A stretch of DNA of 64,000 bases from Schistocerca nitens (lineage: Eukaryota > Arthropoda > Insecta > Orthoptera > Acrididae): positions 103,278,269-103,342,268 of the forward strand of contig NC_064625.1 of the NCBI RefSeq assembly GCF_023898315.1. The letters are read 5' to 3'. Made by a program: the position numbers and the translations under genes. This document shows, piece by piece, positions 34,801 to 46,330 of this stretch (the stretch's first letter is position 1; each line of letters opens with the position of its first letter). Below the pieces are notes generated by a model that was not told the origin of the DNA, searched no databases, and saw only the letters and a program-made list of their open reading frames with translations.

Positions 34801-35059
34801 TGTCCTCGGGAAAAATTACGGCTGTAGTTTCCCCTTGCTTTCAGCCGTTCGCAGTACCAGCACAGCAAGGCCGTTTTGGTTAATGTTACAAGGCCAGACC
34901 AGTCAATCATCCAGACTGTTGCCCCTGCAACTACTGAAAAGGCTGCTGCCCCTCTTCAGGAACCACCTGTTTGTCTGGCCTCTCAACAGATGCCCCTCCG
35001 TTGTGGTTGCACCTACGGTACGGCCATCTGTATCGCTGAGGCACGCAAGCTTCCCCACC
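31776..35059 (-). mobile_element. RTE-clade LINE, nearly full length, with 10-bp duplication
   Basis: AAAGCTTGGT occurs at 31766-31775 and 35060-35069 as the target duplication. On the reverse strand the element runs from a GC-balanced 5' untranslated region (35059-34779) through one long coding region to a short simple-repeat tail. The tail appears as (GTT)n at 31776-31811 on the plus strand, so it is CAA repeats on the sense strand. A short microsatellite-like tail instead of poly-A is usual for RTE elements. It is inserted in the 5' non-coding part of the hAT element. Confidence 0.92.
31817..34778 (-). pseudogene. RTE LINE polyprotein (endonuclease and reverse transcriptase), one frameshift
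   Basis: About 990 residues. The AP-type endonuclease occupies the first quarter, with LRIGAWNVRSLN, GISEVRWQ, GDWNSSVG, YTWKNPGD and DSDHNLLV holding its Asn, Glu, Asp and His active residues. The reverse transcriptase follows, with KAPGVDNIPLELL, FVDLEKAFDNVNW (first Asp), GVRQGCSLSPMLFNLYI and LRFADDIVILSE (catalytic DD). The C-terminal part ends WRAASNQSQD. The frame changes once, at a run of eight T (A on the sense strand) near 34446-34454. A single homopolymer indel is the only visible defect, so this is a young copy or a sequencing slip. Start chosen at 34778 because it follows the untranslated leader. Confidence 0.9.
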
Positions 35060-36879
35060 AAAGCTTGGTAATACTTCATAATTTTACCAACAGATGGCCG
35101 AACTATGCAGTAACGTGAACGCAACGTTTTACGCTCTTACAGTGTCTGAGAGTTAGAGCATGGTCGAAGGGGACAAAGGAAGGATAAACAGAGAAACCTG
35201 TCACATATAAAGAAGGGATTACATTTAATCTTGCTCGACATTTTCTCATGAAGCGCCCAAAAAAGTCTTCATCGGCCAAGTGAAACCTTATTTGTTGTAT
35301 TCATGGACTGAAAACTAGGGCTACCAACGAAATGCAGTCCAGATTTGTTCCTTTTAAAATTTAAACCAAAATAGAAAGAGTATGTTTACCACTGTTACAA
35401 GGTCTATATACCTACGTTAAGTAATTATTCAGAAGTTTTCCTGTAGATTTTATTTTTGTTGAGAATAATAACCCTCCAAATTCAAAACGTAAACTGTCAC
35501 CTGTGGTTATTGGTACGATTTCAGGTAAAATCCCTCTTTATTTTCTTTGGAAAGCAGTTTTTGTGTCCACTCTTATACAATGGCTAGCAACTCGCGATCG
35601 CGTAAAAGTAGTGAAATTTGGGGTTTCTTCGCCGATTTAGGTGATGGGAAAGCAAAGTTAAATTATTGTTCTAAGTGTATTTCATATAAAGGAGGAAATA
35701 CATTTAATCTAGCGCGTCATGTTAGAGTGCTGCATCCAACAGTGTCATTGTCAGTCAGACGCTTGGCGCCCCCTCCTCCTGCATCTTCCGATATTTCTTG
35801 GATAAAAAACCCGCACAATCCGTAACTAACATCAGCAAATGCCAGAAGCGAACAGCAGTTGGTGCCAGAAAATAACAGAACCACTTCAGTATCAGAAAGC
35901 AGACCTCCATATCACGGAACATTACCCTTGTATTTTCCGAAACCTCTTTCTAACAAAAGAAATCAGGAGACAGATTTCGCACTTCTGCAGACTGTTGTAA
36001 AGGATTATTTGCCCTTCAACATAGTGGAAAGCAAACATTTCCAAAGTTTTGTAGGCAAACTGAATGGTGTTTACAGAATGCCATCTCGGAAGACCATTTC
36101 CAATACGCTGCTACAACAACAGTACGCCATGATGAAAGAAATTGTGAGAGCCAAAATTAATTCTGCGGAAGCGGTTGTGCTGACAATGGATGGGTGGACC
36201 TCAACTACAAATGAGAGTTATTTGTCGGTGACAGCACACTACGTTAAAGACCTGGAGCTAACGTCTTCCCTCCTAGAGTGCTTTAAATACGACGAAAGGC
36301 ATACGTCAGAAAAACTCTAGGAAGAACTGCTACGTGTCACAAGGGAATGGGGCATTCAAGAAAAAGTCGTCTGTGTTGTCAGCGACAATGCTGCTAACAT
36401 TGTGGCAGCTAGAAGACTCACAGCCTGGAAACACATCCCCTGCTTTGCGCACACTCAATTTAATTGTTCAGAATGGGCTTCCGCACATTCATCCCATTCT
36501 GAATAAAGTAAAAAAAGTGGTTGAATTTTTTAAAAGAAGTTCGCAGGCCTGCACGAAACTGAAAAAGATGCAAGAACAGTTAAAAGAGCCAGTTCTGACA
36601 CTAAAACAGGACACTGTTACAAGATGGAATTCAACCTATAATATGCTGCGAAGAATAATTGAGGTTAAGAATTCCCTAATGGCAGTTACCACTCTGAATT
36701 ATCCAGATCTTCCAAATCTGACTGCAGAGGACATTGCAAGTGTAACACAAGCCTGTGGCCTGTTGAAAGTTTTCAAAGACTGCACTGAGGAAATGTCAAG
36801 TGAAAATGTTGTCACTGCTTCTAAAGTTATACTACTTAGTCGCTCGTTGAAAAAATGGTATTGCAGGTTTGTTAATAAC

Positions 36880-39800
36880 ATTGAAATTCATTTATTTATT
36901 TAGCGTATGGCATTTAGACACAATTGTTATTACAATCAATATGCAAAATTGTAATAATTTGGCATTAGATATTCTTACAGTTATTACAATAGTTATACAG
37001 AATTATACAAAATTATACAAAATTACACATAATACACATGTTACAGTAGTTATACAAAATTATAGTAGTTTGGAAGTAATTACAAACAAACATCTAATGA
37101 TTTAATATATGCAATTGATTCTGGAGTCGCCATCAGGAAATCTTCTGGAGTCCCATCATAGGCTGTCCTGGGGCAGTCTTCTATTATGTGCTGGATAGTT
37201 TGATTTTCTCCACATTGACATAGCGGCGATTCTGTCATGCCCCACTGGTAGAGGGAATAGGCGCATCTGCCATGTTTAGTTCTAATTCTGTTTAAAGTTG
37301 CCCAGGTTTTGCGTGATAAGTCAAAACCTGGAGGCTTCTGGGAGATACATGGAAGTTTGCTGATGTTCTTTAAGGACCATTCTTGGTGCCAGGCGCTGGT
37401 TATGTTGAATTCTTCCTCTGTTGCAGATGTGGCTATTGCGGTTCTGATGGGTGACCTTCTGGAGCGGAGGCGGCTTTGGGTGGCATCTTCAAAATTCTCA
37501 TGGATGGGTAGATTCCGATTGCTCATTATCTTTTTGTACTCTCTTATGAGAGCGTTTGTGCGGCGTAGGTTAGGGGGTGGTATGTGGCTTAGTACTGGGA
37601 GCCATTCCACGGGTGTAGTCTTTATTACACCAGCGATCATTCTCATTGTGTTATTGAGCTGTGCATCGATTCTATGGGTGTGGGGGCTGTTTAGCCATAC
37701 CGGCGCACAATATTCGGCAGCTGAGAAGACGAGACTTAAGGCTGATGTCCGTAACGTAGTAGCTGCCGCTCCCCATGTCGTTCCACAGAGCTTCTGTATA
37801 ATGTTGTTCCTTGTTTTTAGTTTCTCTGCTGTTTTCATTAGGTGACCTTTGAAAGAGAGTGTTATATCGAGGGTCACACCTAGGTACTTCGGGGTTTTAT
37901 TGTGGGTAAGCCATGTGGTCTCGAATTTTATTCCGAGCTCCCTCTTAGCCGCTTTATTGTTTAGGTGAAAACATGATACTTCTGTTTTGTTGGCGTTAGG
38001 TTGCAGGTGCCATTTTCGGAAATATTCTCCCAAGTCAGCTGTTAGGGTCTCCTCTGCCCCTTCAAATGACTGACTTCTCGTTGCAAGGACCCAGTCATCG
38101 GCGTAGCCAAACTTCTTTGATCTTGTTTCCGGTATGTCTGCAATGTAGAGATTGAAGAGGAGTGGTGCAAGCACCGATCCTTGAGGTAGGCCATTTTTTA
38201 ATTTCCTCGGTGAACTAGTATCTGAACCCATGGAGACTTGGATCGTTCTGTCATTCAGCATGTTGTTTAGTAGGCGAGCTGTTAGTTTACATGGGATTAT
38301 GCGGAGGAACTTATAGATCATGCCTTCTCTCCAGACTGTGTCGTAGGCAGCTGACAGGTCTATGAATGCTGCAGAGGTTTTAAGCTTTCTTTGGAACCCA
38401 GCTTCAATGTACGTCGTGAGTGAGAGAACTTGATCGACACAGCTGCGGTTTGGTCTGAAACCTGCTTGTTCGATTGGTATAGCATTGAGTATTTTCTGGC
38501 AGATTCTATTGTAGATGAGCCGTCCTAACAATTTATATATTACTGACAGTAGTGCTATGGGCCTGTAGCTCTTCGGTGAGTTTGTTGGTTTCCCTGGTTT
38601 TAATATGGCTATTATTTTCGATCTTTTGAGGTCACTAGGCACATTACCGGTTTGGATGATGTCGGTGAAGAATCTCGCCAGCCAGAGTTTTGTGTGTTTA
38701 CCGCAGTGTATCAGGAGTTCTGGGTTAATGCTGTCGAGTCCTGGTGCTTTCCCTGGCTTGACCTCTTTGAGTGCTGTTTCTATTTCTTCGAGTGAGAAAG
38801 GGAGAGCATATTCAGTTTCTGTCGCCTTATTCCTCAGATTCCTGAGTTCTCGTTTTATCTTGATCGTGTGTGCTGTCACTAGGGGCTCTGGACGTGGCCA
38901 CTGTATGAGATGCCATGGTGTTTGGGGAGACGTTTGCTGTCTGTCTTTGAATAGGTGCTCCACTTCCTAATTTCCTTAACAAGGTCCATGCTTGTCGGCT
39001 TGAAGTCCGGAAATTCAGGCTCTCCATTGCTTCTGTCCATTTACGTTGTCTTGCAGTATCAAGACTGTGGAGAAGGTCATCGGCCAGTTCTTTGTCGCCC
39101 GTCTTGAGGAAGCGCTGGTAGAGCTCGTCACTGTTTTTGGACCACCCTGGGACATACTCTCGTCGGTATCCCCTAGGGATGTGCTTCTTGGCAGTGCTTA
39201 TTACTGCTCCGATGAATCTTCTATAGTTTTTATGGGTAGGTGGTATCCATCCTAGACATTTATCAAGGTCTCGAGAGTACTTTTCCCAATTTGCGTTCTT
39301 GAAATTCCATCTGGGGCAAGGCATGGAAGTCACCAGTGGGATTTGGCTGCCAATTTCAATAATGACTGGTCGATGCTGGCTATGAGGAAAGTCGCACAGG
39401 ACTTTACGGGTAGCTGGTAGTGGTTGGTTATTTCCGTCAGTTGAGGTGAAGCATAGATCCAGGTTGTATTCCTGCTCACAGGCAGCTGATCTGAATGTGT
39501 AACGGTCTTTCGCATCAAAGATAAGGTTACGATTTTCATTTTCAGCCCATTTCACCAAGGTTTCACCATTAGCATCACACTCCTTATATTTCCACTGTTC
39601 GTGGTGGCTATTGAAGTCTCCCAGATAGCTTGCTGGGTGAGGTTGGGCCTGAATTACTGATCTTGGCCATGGAGTGGTTGGAGGTTTATAAATATTTGTA
39701 ACGGTTACGCTCCCAATTTTTACTGTGACATTATGGATTCCATCACCTGACGACATGGAGATAAGGGAGGCATTTTCTATATCATGTCTGATGTAGGTTG

Positions 39801-40115
39801 CAACACCATGGGTATGGTGGTAAGTGGCACCAAGTAATTCAAATCCGGGTATTTTGCACCTTTTCCGCAGTTGTACTTCAGTACTACAATGTGTTTCCTG
39901 AATGGCGATCAGATCAATGTTGTCCTTCTTCAGTAGTTTTGATAAGTATTGGCACTTAGAATAGCTTATGCTCTCTATGTTGAGATGGCAGATTCGGACC
40001 GTAGGTCCAAGTTTCCTTGTTGGCATATCCTTAGGAGGACGTTTTTTGTGTCTGCTTGCATAGTCAGGAGAACGTTTCACGGTTTGTCTGACTGCCATTA
40101 TGTGCTAGCTCATTT
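36880..40115 (-). mobile_element. Jockey-like LINE, 5'-truncated
   Basis: The 3' end lies at the left with an (AAAT)-type tail (CTAAATAAATAAATGAA on the sense strand), and the coding region starts at 40098. The usual ORF1 is missing, so the copy is truncated just upstream of ORF2. The insertion splits the hAT transposase gene. Exact borders and the target duplication are not resolved, though ATTTAGCG near both ends (36895 and 40112) is a weak candidate. Confidence 0.8.
37080..40098 (-). pseudogene. LINE ORF2: endonuclease, reverse transcriptase, zinc knuckle; one frameshift
   Basis: From 40098 the N-terminal endonuclease has ICHLNIESISYSKC, AIQETHC, YLGDFNSHH and HRPVII. The reverse transcriptase begins near 38800 with PGKAPGLDSINPELL, then FIDLSAAYDTVW, GLPQGSVLAPLLFNLYI and FGYADDWVLAT (catalytic DD). 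The C-terminal end carries C-x-C-x7-H-x4-C (CQCGENQTIQHIIEDC). The two halves overlap in different frames at 38827-38963, so one frameshift lies there. Otherwise it is open for about 1000 residues. Family placement (jockey/I/R1 group) is from motif style only. Confidence 0.85.
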
Positions 40116-41376
40116 AGCGTTACCCAGGATGCACCACGTGGAGACGTGCAACAGATGGCCGAAAAGTTAGCTGAAGACCTAAAACGACGATTTAGAAATA
40201 CAGAGGAAAATTCCATTTTCGCGGCAGCAACTGCATTGTATCCCCGATTAAAATTACATGGTTTTTCTGATAAAAATTCTGCTGAGAAGGTGAAATTAAA
40301 CCTGATCAGTCACTGTGAGAAATTTGTGACGAACACATCCACTGCTGCTGCAACAATCTCAGTTCCAACCACTGAATCAACTTCCAGTCTCTGGCTCGAA
40401 TTGGATGAAGTGTTTTCCAGGCTGCAGAATAATCCACACCCAAGAGCTGCTGCAATAGTGGAAGTGGACAAATATTTACAAGAGCCCCTGCTACAGAGAC
40501 AAGGCAATCCACTTCAGTGGTGGTCTGAACGGCTGTCAGTATACCCCTCGCTCTTTGAACTTGCAAAAATACGACTGTGTATTGTCGCAACCTCCACGCC
40601 GTGTGAAAGAGTGTTCTCGAAGGCAGGACACCTTATAACTGACAGAAGAAATCGCCTGACAGGAAAAAAAGTGGAACAAATTATGTTTTTAAACGGAAAT
40701 CTCTGAAGATTCACCAAATCCGTTGATGTTTATTCATAAATATATGTGTATTTTTTTAAATTTAATTAGGACAATCCTCAAATTGACATATAGTGTAATT
40801 ATTTCAATAATGTGTAAGAGATAAACATTCCTACATGAACGATTATCTTTCAAGCGTGGATTCCACGCATGCTTCAGTTCCAGACTCACAAGGTAAGCAT
40901 TTTATTTTCATGTTGGCTGTGCGTGCTCACACAGCCAGCCTCTTCGTTTGTATTTTAATATTCATTTGTCTGCCAGCGCTGCCAACGGTAGCTTACCCGT
41001 AGACGCGAAGTATAACTCCACAAATAGTCGCTGGTAATGATGTCAGCACTGCAGGAAGCAGCTGACGCTACCTTCCCCTCGCCCCCTCAACGCCTGTACC
41101 GCTCCTAACCCTATCGTTCCCCAGAAACACCGCGCGATTCGTCGACAGGCAGTAGAGGGAGGACTGAAGTGAAGGGAGAATGAGTGACGTAGCGCCGATG
41201 TACTGGGGGAGGGAGAGCGGAAGAGAGTGAGCGCACACCACACTTTTTTCTAGTTCACTATCTGTGAAGAGTTTGAAGTACCAGTTCATTGAAATTGAGT
41301 GGTTAGTTCACACTTCACTGGAGTGAGTCGTTCATTTGAACGACTCATTCACGAGCTCCCCATCACTAGTTTACAC

Positions 41377-42460
41377 ATTGTATATGGCCTTACTCGAATC
41401 GCACATGGCAGCACACCAACACCTAGGTCAGCTAAAACTTTTTCTCTTGGCCTCCGCCGTTGTTAAAGTGTACCGTTCATTGGAAAAACTTTTCCTGGCC
41501 TCCCGACCTGAACTTTTGCAATATGAACAGTGCATCCAGGCCTTATCACAGTACTTTGACTTGCAAACTCTAGTTGCTGTGGCCAGATTCAGATTTTTTT
41601 TCTCTCGCAAACAGCTGGGTCAGGATCACTGACCCTAAGGGCTTAACTCGTGACTGTCGAAAACTTTTTGCTGATAATATGATTTGTGACGCAATAACTC
41701 AGAACATGCAAGACATTCACGTAAGGGAACAGATTTGGTGGATCCCTGATCCCTCTCTAGACCAAGTAGTAGCTATCTTGGAGAGTAGAGATGCATGTGA
41801 AAGTGCTCAAAGTAGTTTTGACTTGCCTACCGTTTATCGTGTGTCGGACGGACATTGTGTACAACAGACCGACCGTGCGCAGTTGCCACGCACACCACGT
41901 GCTCCCAATCAGCAAGGTGGAAATAGCTCGCATCCCCGCCAACAGCATCACAAACGCAAGAATTGCGCATCGCATAATTATTCTTGCTACAATTGTGGAC
42001 GGGTTGGACATGTACAATCCGTGTGCCAACAGCGTAAATGGAACTCAATTGCTTCTCGTGCTTCTGGACATGCACATTCTGTTCATGCGATTGGTTCTAA
42101 AGACAACAGTGTTCTAGCAAATGGTTTGTATAGTAGTTTCAATGTAGTTAATAGTGCTTTGCCACCCTCTGTGCAACGCTGGGCAAACAAATTGTACATT
42201 GAGTTGCACATTGTTTCACATTGTGTGAAATTTCAGTTGGATACAGGCTCTTCCGTTACACTGATAAATAGCCGGGTGTATGAATTGCTAGGAAAGCCTA
42301 AACTTGCTCAACCTTCTGCTCCACTTACGGCATATAGTGGCGAACGTATTATAGTACTGGGTACGTGTAGCATGCCAGCACAATTCCATAATGTGACATG
42401 GACAATTCAATTGCGTGTTGTCGCCGCACGTTCGTGCAAAAATATTGTTGATTGGACTGC
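41377..42460 (+). pseudogene. gag C-terminal part and protease of the LTR element (fossil)
   Basis: The capsid segment continues from the left-hand gag part. A CCHC zinc knuckle follows near 41985-42030, and a retropepsin motif (LDTGSSVTL) near 42240-42270. The order fits Ty3/gypsy elements. It is broken. Confidence 0.75.
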
Positions 42461-44930
42461 TTAGATTTGTTTGGCCTCAGCATCCAAAACCATTTGTTAG
42501 CTGTTAATGACTTTCCTACTCCTGATGCTGTTGTTCCTCTCTGTGAAGAGTTCCCCGATTCGTTTGGCAGTGGTTTGGGCTGTGTACGTGATTATGTTGC
42601 AAACGTCACGCTGAAGGATAAGGCCCGCCCACGTTTTTGCAAAGCGAGACCAGTGCCTCACGCATTGCGCGACCAAGTCGCAGAAGAACTCCGTTCTTTG
42701 CAAACTCAGGGAGTCATTGTGCCAGTCAGTGGGCCTCCCCTTTAGTTGTACTAAAGAAACCCAATGGTTCCTTGCGTTTGTGTGTGGACTTCAAGAGTAC
42801 AGTGAATCCACAGACAATTGTCGATAGCTATTCTCTCCCTCGCCCTGAGGAATTAATGGACAAACTAGGCATGGGCCGATACTATTCCAAGATTGATTTG
42901 CGGGATGCGTATTTGCAAATTCCTTTAGATGAACCATGCCAGAACATTTTTGTGATCAACACTCCCTTGGGTCTCTTTAAATATTTGCACCTCCCCTTTG
43001 GCAGCTCCTCCGCTCCTGCAATTTTTCAGCGCTACTTGTCGCAACTGACTGAGCAAAAAGGTACTTCGGCAAATTATCTGGACGACATTGTGGTTGCCAG
43101 TCGTACTCCGGAAGAACACTTGTAGAATTTGCGTTGCTTGTTTAGTGTTGTAGGAAGCAGGGCTCAAAGTGAAGAAGGAAAAGTCTCTCTCTTTTCGTAC
43201 GGAAATAGATTGCAACTGAGACAAGTTCTTAGGCGAAGGAAGGCCAGCAATGGCGCAAAGGTGTGACTGCCAGGGATGTACACCTTGTGCGTTGATAACA
43301 TGTCCAAGATATTCTGTGTTAGGCAAGATTACCTATTATCATAGCTTCATACCCAATGCTGCGCAAATAGCTGCCCCCCCTTGCACCGATTACGTCGGCG
43401 CATCGTTCCGTTTGTGTGGTCAGCTGAACGCCAACTGGCATTCCAAAAACTGAAAACGGCACTGAGTGAGTGATCGTTTCCTTGTACATTTCGACCCTTC
43501 TAAACCAGCTGTTCTTGTTGTGGATGCTTGATCCTATGGGTTAGGTGCAGTGTTGTCGCATCGTGTCGGATCAGCTTGAGAAGGAAGCCTTAGCCATCAT
43601 ATATGGAGCAACGAAGTTCCATGAATACTTGTATGGCAGGAAATGTTTTCTCGTGACAGACCATAAGCCGTTAGTCATTGTTCCATCCTGCAAAGCCAGT
43701 CCCCCCCCCCCCCTCTCTCCTCTCGTACCACTCAGAAATTGCAATGGTGGGTCTTGTTATTGTCATATTACCAGTATGAAATTTTGTATCGCCCCACATC
43801 TCGCCATTGCAATGCAGATGTGTTGTCTTGTTTGCCAATCGCCCATGACGCAGCTTTTGATGAATCAGACATTGCTTGTTGTCACATCGACTCCCAAGAC
43901 AGTGACGTCGTACTTAGTTTTCCTCTGGACTTTCGCAAGATTGCACTGGCCACAGCTTCGGACACTGATTTGAGTCAACTTTTGTGTCTTGTTCGCACGG
44001 CATGGCCACGATCGCCGTAAAACATTGCAAATCCCGTTGTGCGCAGTCACGTTGCACTGTCAGGTCGTGGCGTTGAGCAAAGTAATGTTTTGCTCCTTTG
44101 CTCTCCGTCGGGACAAACTCGTGTGGTGATTCCTACGTCTTTGCGACGCGAAGTTTTGCAATTGCTACATCAGGGCCACTGGGAAATGGTACGCACTAAG
44201 CAACTTGCACGCCAGCATTGCACATGGCCAGGAATGGACAGATATATAGAACAGTTAACCACTCAGTGCCATTCGTGCATCGAACACCAGTCGGCCCTGC
44301 CCCAGAAGTTTTTCATGGCCCACACCCTCTGCGCCTTGGCAGCGCGTTCACCTCGACTTTGCGGACCCATTCTGGGGTACTCGATGGCTTATTGTTGTGG
44401 TGCCTATAGCAAGTTTCCTTTTGTCATGGCAATGAACAGTATTACTACTCCGAGTAACATCCACGAACTTTCGTCGATCTTTTGCATTGAAGGTCACAGA
44501 CAATGGACCCTCCTTTGATTCCAATATCAACACAAAACTGTTCAAAATCCCACGAAACACTCATCTCACAAGTGCTCCTTTTCACCCTCAGTCCAGTGGC
44601 GAGGCTGAGCAGTTTGTTTGTACTTTCAAACAGATGAGCAAACTTCGCGCCAACCACATGAGAGACCAAGCTTTGTTACTCTTCCCGTCATCATATCATT
44701 TGCTGCCTCGCGACAGCCCATCGCCAGCAGAGTTGTTCCATGGATGTCGTCAACGAACTCTGCTCACCCTGCTGCACCCGCCCCCGCGCACGCCAGTGCT
44801 GCTGCGGCCGCATGATCGCTTTGCGCCTAACACTCCAGTGTATTTCAACTGTTTTCAGGCTGCCGCCGCTGGCAGCAGGGTAGTATCGTACAGCGCTTGG
44901 GGTCCCATATGTATCTTTTGTCCACCCCCC
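42461..44930 (+). pseudogene. pol region of the LTR element: reverse transcriptase, RNase H, integrase (fossil)
   Basis: The reverse transcriptase lies at about 42620-43130, the RNase H at about 43540-43700 (FHEYLYGRKCFLVTDHKPL), and the integrase zinc finger and core at about 44150-44680 (VTDNGPSF). This order, with integrase last, assigns the element to Ty3/gypsy and not to copia. The region is broken by several breaks. A poly-C run lies near 43700. Confidence 0.8.
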
Positions 44931-45441
44931 TTGGCTTGTAGCGCCGCCACCGCAATCAGCTGCGGCTTAGCCACACTCGCGATACTGCCGCAGACTTCAA
45001 TGTTGCAGATCCACATGCAGCCTCAGCCCGGTTCTTGGATGGCGGGCGTCCCTCGCTGACCCCACCCCCGCAGCCATCGCCGCTGCAGGTGCCAACCCCG
45101 ATGGAAGTCATCGCCGTTGCCCAGGCTGCTCCAGCCCGCCCTTCGGCTCTTTCAGACCGGGCCTCCATCGCCTCGGCGACGATGATCCATGCGAAGCAGT
45201 CACCGGAAGCTACATCACCGTCGTCTTCGAGAGTTGGAGTGCGTTAGTTGGGTCCGTCATGGCTGCTGTGAGTTGCGTCCTTGGGGCTGTTTCGGCTGGT
45301 TCCGGCTCCCGCAGGGCGAATACCGGGACGCGGGACTCAACGACCGACAGCCTAGCTAAGTTGGCTCCCCACCGCCTCACAGTAGCCACACCCCCCTTCC
45401 TCGTCAGGCCCTTGCAGCACCCGATGTCTTGGTGGGCTTTC

Positions 45442-45453
45442 AGGGGGGAGGAA
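45442..45453 (+). other. Polypurine tract before the 3' long terminal repeat
   Basis: GGGGGGAGGAA lies immediately before the start of the 3' repeat, the expected place for second-strand priming. Confidence 0.7.
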
Positions 45454-45957
45454 TGTTGTATCCACGGACCCAACCAACCAACCAACTCACACATGCGCGC
45501 CCTGACTGTGACATCGCTGGCCACAGTTCCTGTCGCAGCCGTCGACGTTACCGCCAATGGAACAGGTCGCGCCATGGCTGAGCTCGGGTCCGCAGCGCCC
45601 TCTGCCTTTTGCATATGAGGAGTGGTGGCCCCGAGACGGACAGTCTATTGTCGATTGTCTATTGCTAGCCTTTCGTGGAGTTTATAGCGGAGCCATTGCA
45701 GTGTGATATTTGTTATTGTATTCGACTAGGCTCAGTACACGGATTACTCTTCAATATTACTTGGACTTGTATTGCTGGTGCACGTTTTGTCAGAAATAAA
45801 GATAAGTTATCTTTTCATTCTACCTGGCACAATTCTTGTCATTTTTTGGCCAACAGACATAACTACATCTCCTGGTCACTATCCACTCTTTATAAAATTT
45901 GTGGTGGCTGCCCCAAAAGTACCACCGAGTACCTTGGGTTTGGGGGCCGTCACAAAA
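45454..45957 (+). repeat. 3' long terminal repeat
   Basis: It shares its full length with 29659-30165. It starts TGTTGTATCCACGGACC and ends CAAAA, followed by the candidate duplication TGTGT. Confidence 0.85.
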
Positions 45958-46330
45958 TGTGTGGCACAAAGTATTTTGGCAGTGCAACTTCAGTGAACAG
46001 AATGGTTCACGGAATCCCATAGGACACAAGAAGATAGGTCTGATTGCACTGTTCAGACCACACCCCCCAGAAGATTGACACCTCATCCAAATTGCATTGC
46101 AGGACAAATCAGCATCCTCCTCATCTTGCACCATCTGGGATGACAGTCCAGTGCCATTTATTAAGGTATCTGTTGCATGTGCATCATCAACTGCTCTGCC
46201 TACCTTTGGCAAATGTGCAGAAACAGGTTAGATGGCAATGGCATTGGAACAATGTCACTGGAAACATGAATGGCATCAGATAATGATTTCTGATAAATCC
46301 AGGGTCTGGGTTTGCAGCAAACCAAAACGA

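Larger units (their letters stand above)
35580..40706 (+). pseudogene. hAT transposase (BED finger, hAT dimerisation domain), split by a LINE
   Basis: Start MASNSRSRKSSEIWGFF at 35580. The BED finger follows (C-x2-C, then H-x4-H: YCSKC...RHVRVLH). The first catalytic Asp is in LTMDGWTSTTNESYLSV (about 36185) and the second in VVSDNAANI (about 36375). WNSTYNMLRRI follows near 36625. After the LINE, AEKLAEDLKRRFRNTEEN (from 40152) leads to the C-terminal dimerisation region with WW.ER, TPCERVFSKAGHLI and RNRL, ending at 40706. Defects are an in-frame stop near 35823, another near 36318, a one-base shift around 36450 in CFAHTLN, and the LINE insertion near 36880. Apart from these it is well preserved and similar to ZBED1/ZBED4-like insect transposases. 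Confidence 0.88.
31602..41368 (+). mobile_element. hAT (BED-finger, ZBED-like) transposon with 8-bp duplication, carrying two LINE insertions
   Basis: The 8-bp target duplication GTTTACAC is exact (31594-31601 and 41369-41376). The ends form an imperfect inverted repeat: TACAGACGGGTCGAGCTCGT on the left, and TAGTGATGGGGAGCTCGTGA on the right, read in reverse complement. Both ends are rich in GTTCATT subterminal repeats, including a palindrome at about 41325-41347. Without the two LINEs the element is about 3.3 kb, the usual size for an autonomous hAT. It sits inside the gag region of the LTR element. Confidence 0.92.
29659..45957 (+). mobile_element. Ty3/gypsy-type LTR element (fossil), split by nested insertions
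   Basis: Two long terminal repeats of about 505 bp flank gag, protease, reverse transcriptase, RNase H and integrase segments in Ty3/gypsy order. A candidate 5-bp target duplication TGTGT lies at 29654-29658 and 45958-45962, and removing the element restores the surrounding Tc1-like frame. About 10.7 kb of its present span, between the two gag parts, is later insertions. The element is broken, with several breaks besides the insertions. The two terminal repeats differ at roughly one position in ten by eye, which suggests an age of many millions of years, older than the hAT and LINE copies inside it. Confidence 0.85.
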
